9,153 bases of DNA, taken from NCBI GenBank assembly GCA_021802185.1, contig JAKAAV010000062.1, forward strand, positions 1 to 9,153. The letters are read 5' to 3'. Positions 6,638 to 9,153 of this stretch are shown here, piece after piece. Below the pieces are notes generated by a model. It was given only the letters and a program-made list of their open reading frames with translations, was not told where the DNA came from and searched no databases. Source of the stretch: Chloroflexota bacterium. Its GTDB lineage: Bacteria; Chloroflexota; Limnocylindria; Limnocylindrales; CSP1-4. Made by a program: the position numbers and the translations under genes. Within the stretch, counting starts at the first letter, position 1. Each line of letters opens with the position of its first letter.

Positions 6638-6805
6638 TCGCGGTGCGGAGAGGAGCCCAACCACGGCCCGGAGCGTGCGTCACGGTCCCGGTGCGAGCCT
6701 CGCCCCGGCGCGGCACAGAGCGCGCGGTCACGATGCGGAGTGCGTCCGGTCGCTGCGGGGAGCGCGTCGCGCGGCTGTGAGCACGCCCGCGATCGCGGTG
6801 CGGAG
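6638..6805 (+). repeat. Dispersed 13-bp repeats in the hisS-aspS gap
   Basis: The 13-mer TCGCGGTGCGGAG occurs exactly at 6638-6650 and 6793-6805, with a 2-mismatch copy at 6728-6740 (TCACGATGCGGAG) and a looser one at 6686-6698. The first copy is in the loop of a stem formed by GGTTGG (6632-6637) and CCAACC (6657-6662). The last copy is in the dyad at 6790-6818. Two perfect palindromes, 6610-6619 and 6617-6624, follow the hisS stop. This 246-bp gap has no convincing gene. Confidence 0.4.
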
Positions 6806-6818
6806 CATGCCCCGATCG
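6790..6818. promoter_or_regulatory. Dyad upstream of the aspS promoter (possible operator)
   Basis: CGATCG at 6790-6795 pairs with CGATCG at 6813-6818, and the pairing extends inward after one mismatch by two G-C and two wobble pairs. The dyad ends 18 bp before the -10 hexamer, so it occupies the -35 region, a usual place for an operator. No T-run follows, so it does not look like an intrinsic terminator. Confidence 0.35.
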
Positions 6819-6835
6819 GCGCCTCCGCGTTCGTC

Positions 6836-6841
6836 TACGAT
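6836..6841 (+). promoter_or_regulatory. -10 element (TACGAT) of aspS, leaderless
   Basis: TACGAT fits TAnnAT and ends 9 bases before ATG 6851, with TGTCCGGCC between and no Shine-Dalgarno sequence. A transcript would begin zero to three bases before the ATG. This supports ATG 6851 over upstream in-frame starts such as ATG 6620, which would add residues absent from the family. Confidence 0.55.
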
Positions 6842-6850
6842 TGTCCGGCC

Positions 6851-8874
<2,024 letters not shown>

Positions 8875-8878
<4 letters not shown>

Positions 8879-9153
8879 CCGCGCTCGACTGGGCGGCAGT
8901 CGTCGGTCGGCGGCCGCGACTCGGCGCGCTGCTCGGGGCGCTCTGCATCTCGTTCTCGGGGATCTTCTTCCTGTTCTCGCACACGTCGCCCGCGACCGCG
9001 ACCGTGTTCCGCTGCCTGTACGCGCTGCCGTTCCTCGGACTGCTCGCGCTGTCGGAGCGCCGCCGCCTCGGTTCGATGGCGTCGCGCGAGCACGTGATCG
9101 CGATCGTCGCCGGGATCTGCTTCGGCGCCGACCTGCTCTCCTGGAACCACGCC
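8875..9153 (+). CDS. EamA/DMT-family transporter, N-terminal part (3' end outside window)
   Basis: The frame after aspS encodes three clear membrane segments before the window ends: LGALLGALCISFSGIFFLF, ATATVFRCLYALPFLGLLAL and HVIAIVAGICFGADLL, ending in SWNHA. The FRCLYALP pattern after TM1 and the helix spacing match EamA drug/metabolite transporters, usually ten-helix inner-membrane exporters of metabolites or amino acids. Substrate cannot be told. The start is uncertain: no ATG, GTG or TTG lies in frame near the expected N-terminus. The given start is ATA 8875, overlapping the aspS stop as ATAG and leaving 15 residues before TM1. Alternatives are GTG 8749 (130-base overlap with aspS), CTG 8929 (inside TM1) and GTG 9004 (loses TM1). 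A base error or undetected frameshift is possible. Confidence 0.82.

Noticed and set aside
5267..6664. Extension of the metallopeptidase-like frame through the antisense of hisS, starting at 6664 or at ATG 5332
   Set aside because: The extra residues mirror hisS codons, and the GATAAT element places the start at GTG 5266.
6620..6850. Longer aspS starting at ATG 6620
   Set aside because: It would add 77 low-complexity residues not seen in AspRS and would read through the predicted promoter.
6605..6850. T-box riboswitch before aspS
   Set aside because: I found no T-box antiterminator core (TGGnACCGCG-like) and no terminator with a T-run; the -10 element next to the ATG makes a long leader unlikely.

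Overview
This is a strongly GC-rich bacterial window, mostly housekeeping in content. In order it holds: the 3' end of a FemAB-like aminoacyltransferase gene; a complete second FemAB-like gene; a long RelA/SpoT-type (p)ppGpp synthetase/hydrolase gene; two small minus-strand genes (an acidic coiled-coil protein and a mini HExxH metallopeptidase-like protein); hisS; aspS; and the 5' end of an EamA/DMT transporter gene. No rRNA, tRNA, CRISPR, insertion sequence or prophage signal was seen. The order rel - hisS - aspS is a common bacterial housekeeping arrangement. GC content, the FemAB pair, the Rel and HisRS motif variants and the small-gene content together suggest a high-GC Chloroflexota-type lineage (for example Limnocylindria/Ellin6529-like). 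That placement is an inference from general family knowledge, and an actinobacterial-type host is the main alternative.

The most consistent signal not explained by the genes is how they start. Five genes, and more weakly a sixth, have a -10-like hexamer (TATGAT, TATGAT, TAGACT, TACGAT, GATAAT, GACACT) ending 6-9 bases before the start codon, with no Shine-Dalgarno sequence between. This is the signature of leaderless mRNAs. It also fixes start codons: GTG 819 for the second FemAB gene, ATG 2016 for rel, GTG 5266 (minus) for the metallopeptidase-like gene, ATG 5318 for hisS, ATG 6851 for aspS and ATG 4662 (minus) for the small acidic protein.

Region 1-1922 is cell-envelope related (FemAB proteins use aminoacyl-tRNA to build peptidoglycan cross-bridges in characterised species). 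Region 2016-4277 is the stringent-response enzyme. Region 4393-5266 is a short minus-strand cluster inserted between rel and hisS; it is divergent from hisS across only 51 bp and carries a 15-bp coding minisatellite. Region 5318-8878 encodes HisRS and AspRS. AspRS has the histidine typical of the non-discriminating form, implying tRNA-dependent Asn synthesis elsewhere in the genome. Region 8875-9153 is a membrane transporter with no visible conventional start codon.

Functionally the plus-strand genes centre on charged tRNA: two synthetases that make it, a Rel enzyme that responds to its shortage, and FemAB enzymes whose relatives consume it. This is a loose theme, not evidence of a dedicated pathway. 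I see no clear undescribed system. The best candidates for a second look are the minus-strand pair, the leaderless promoter set and the hybrid motif signature of Rel.
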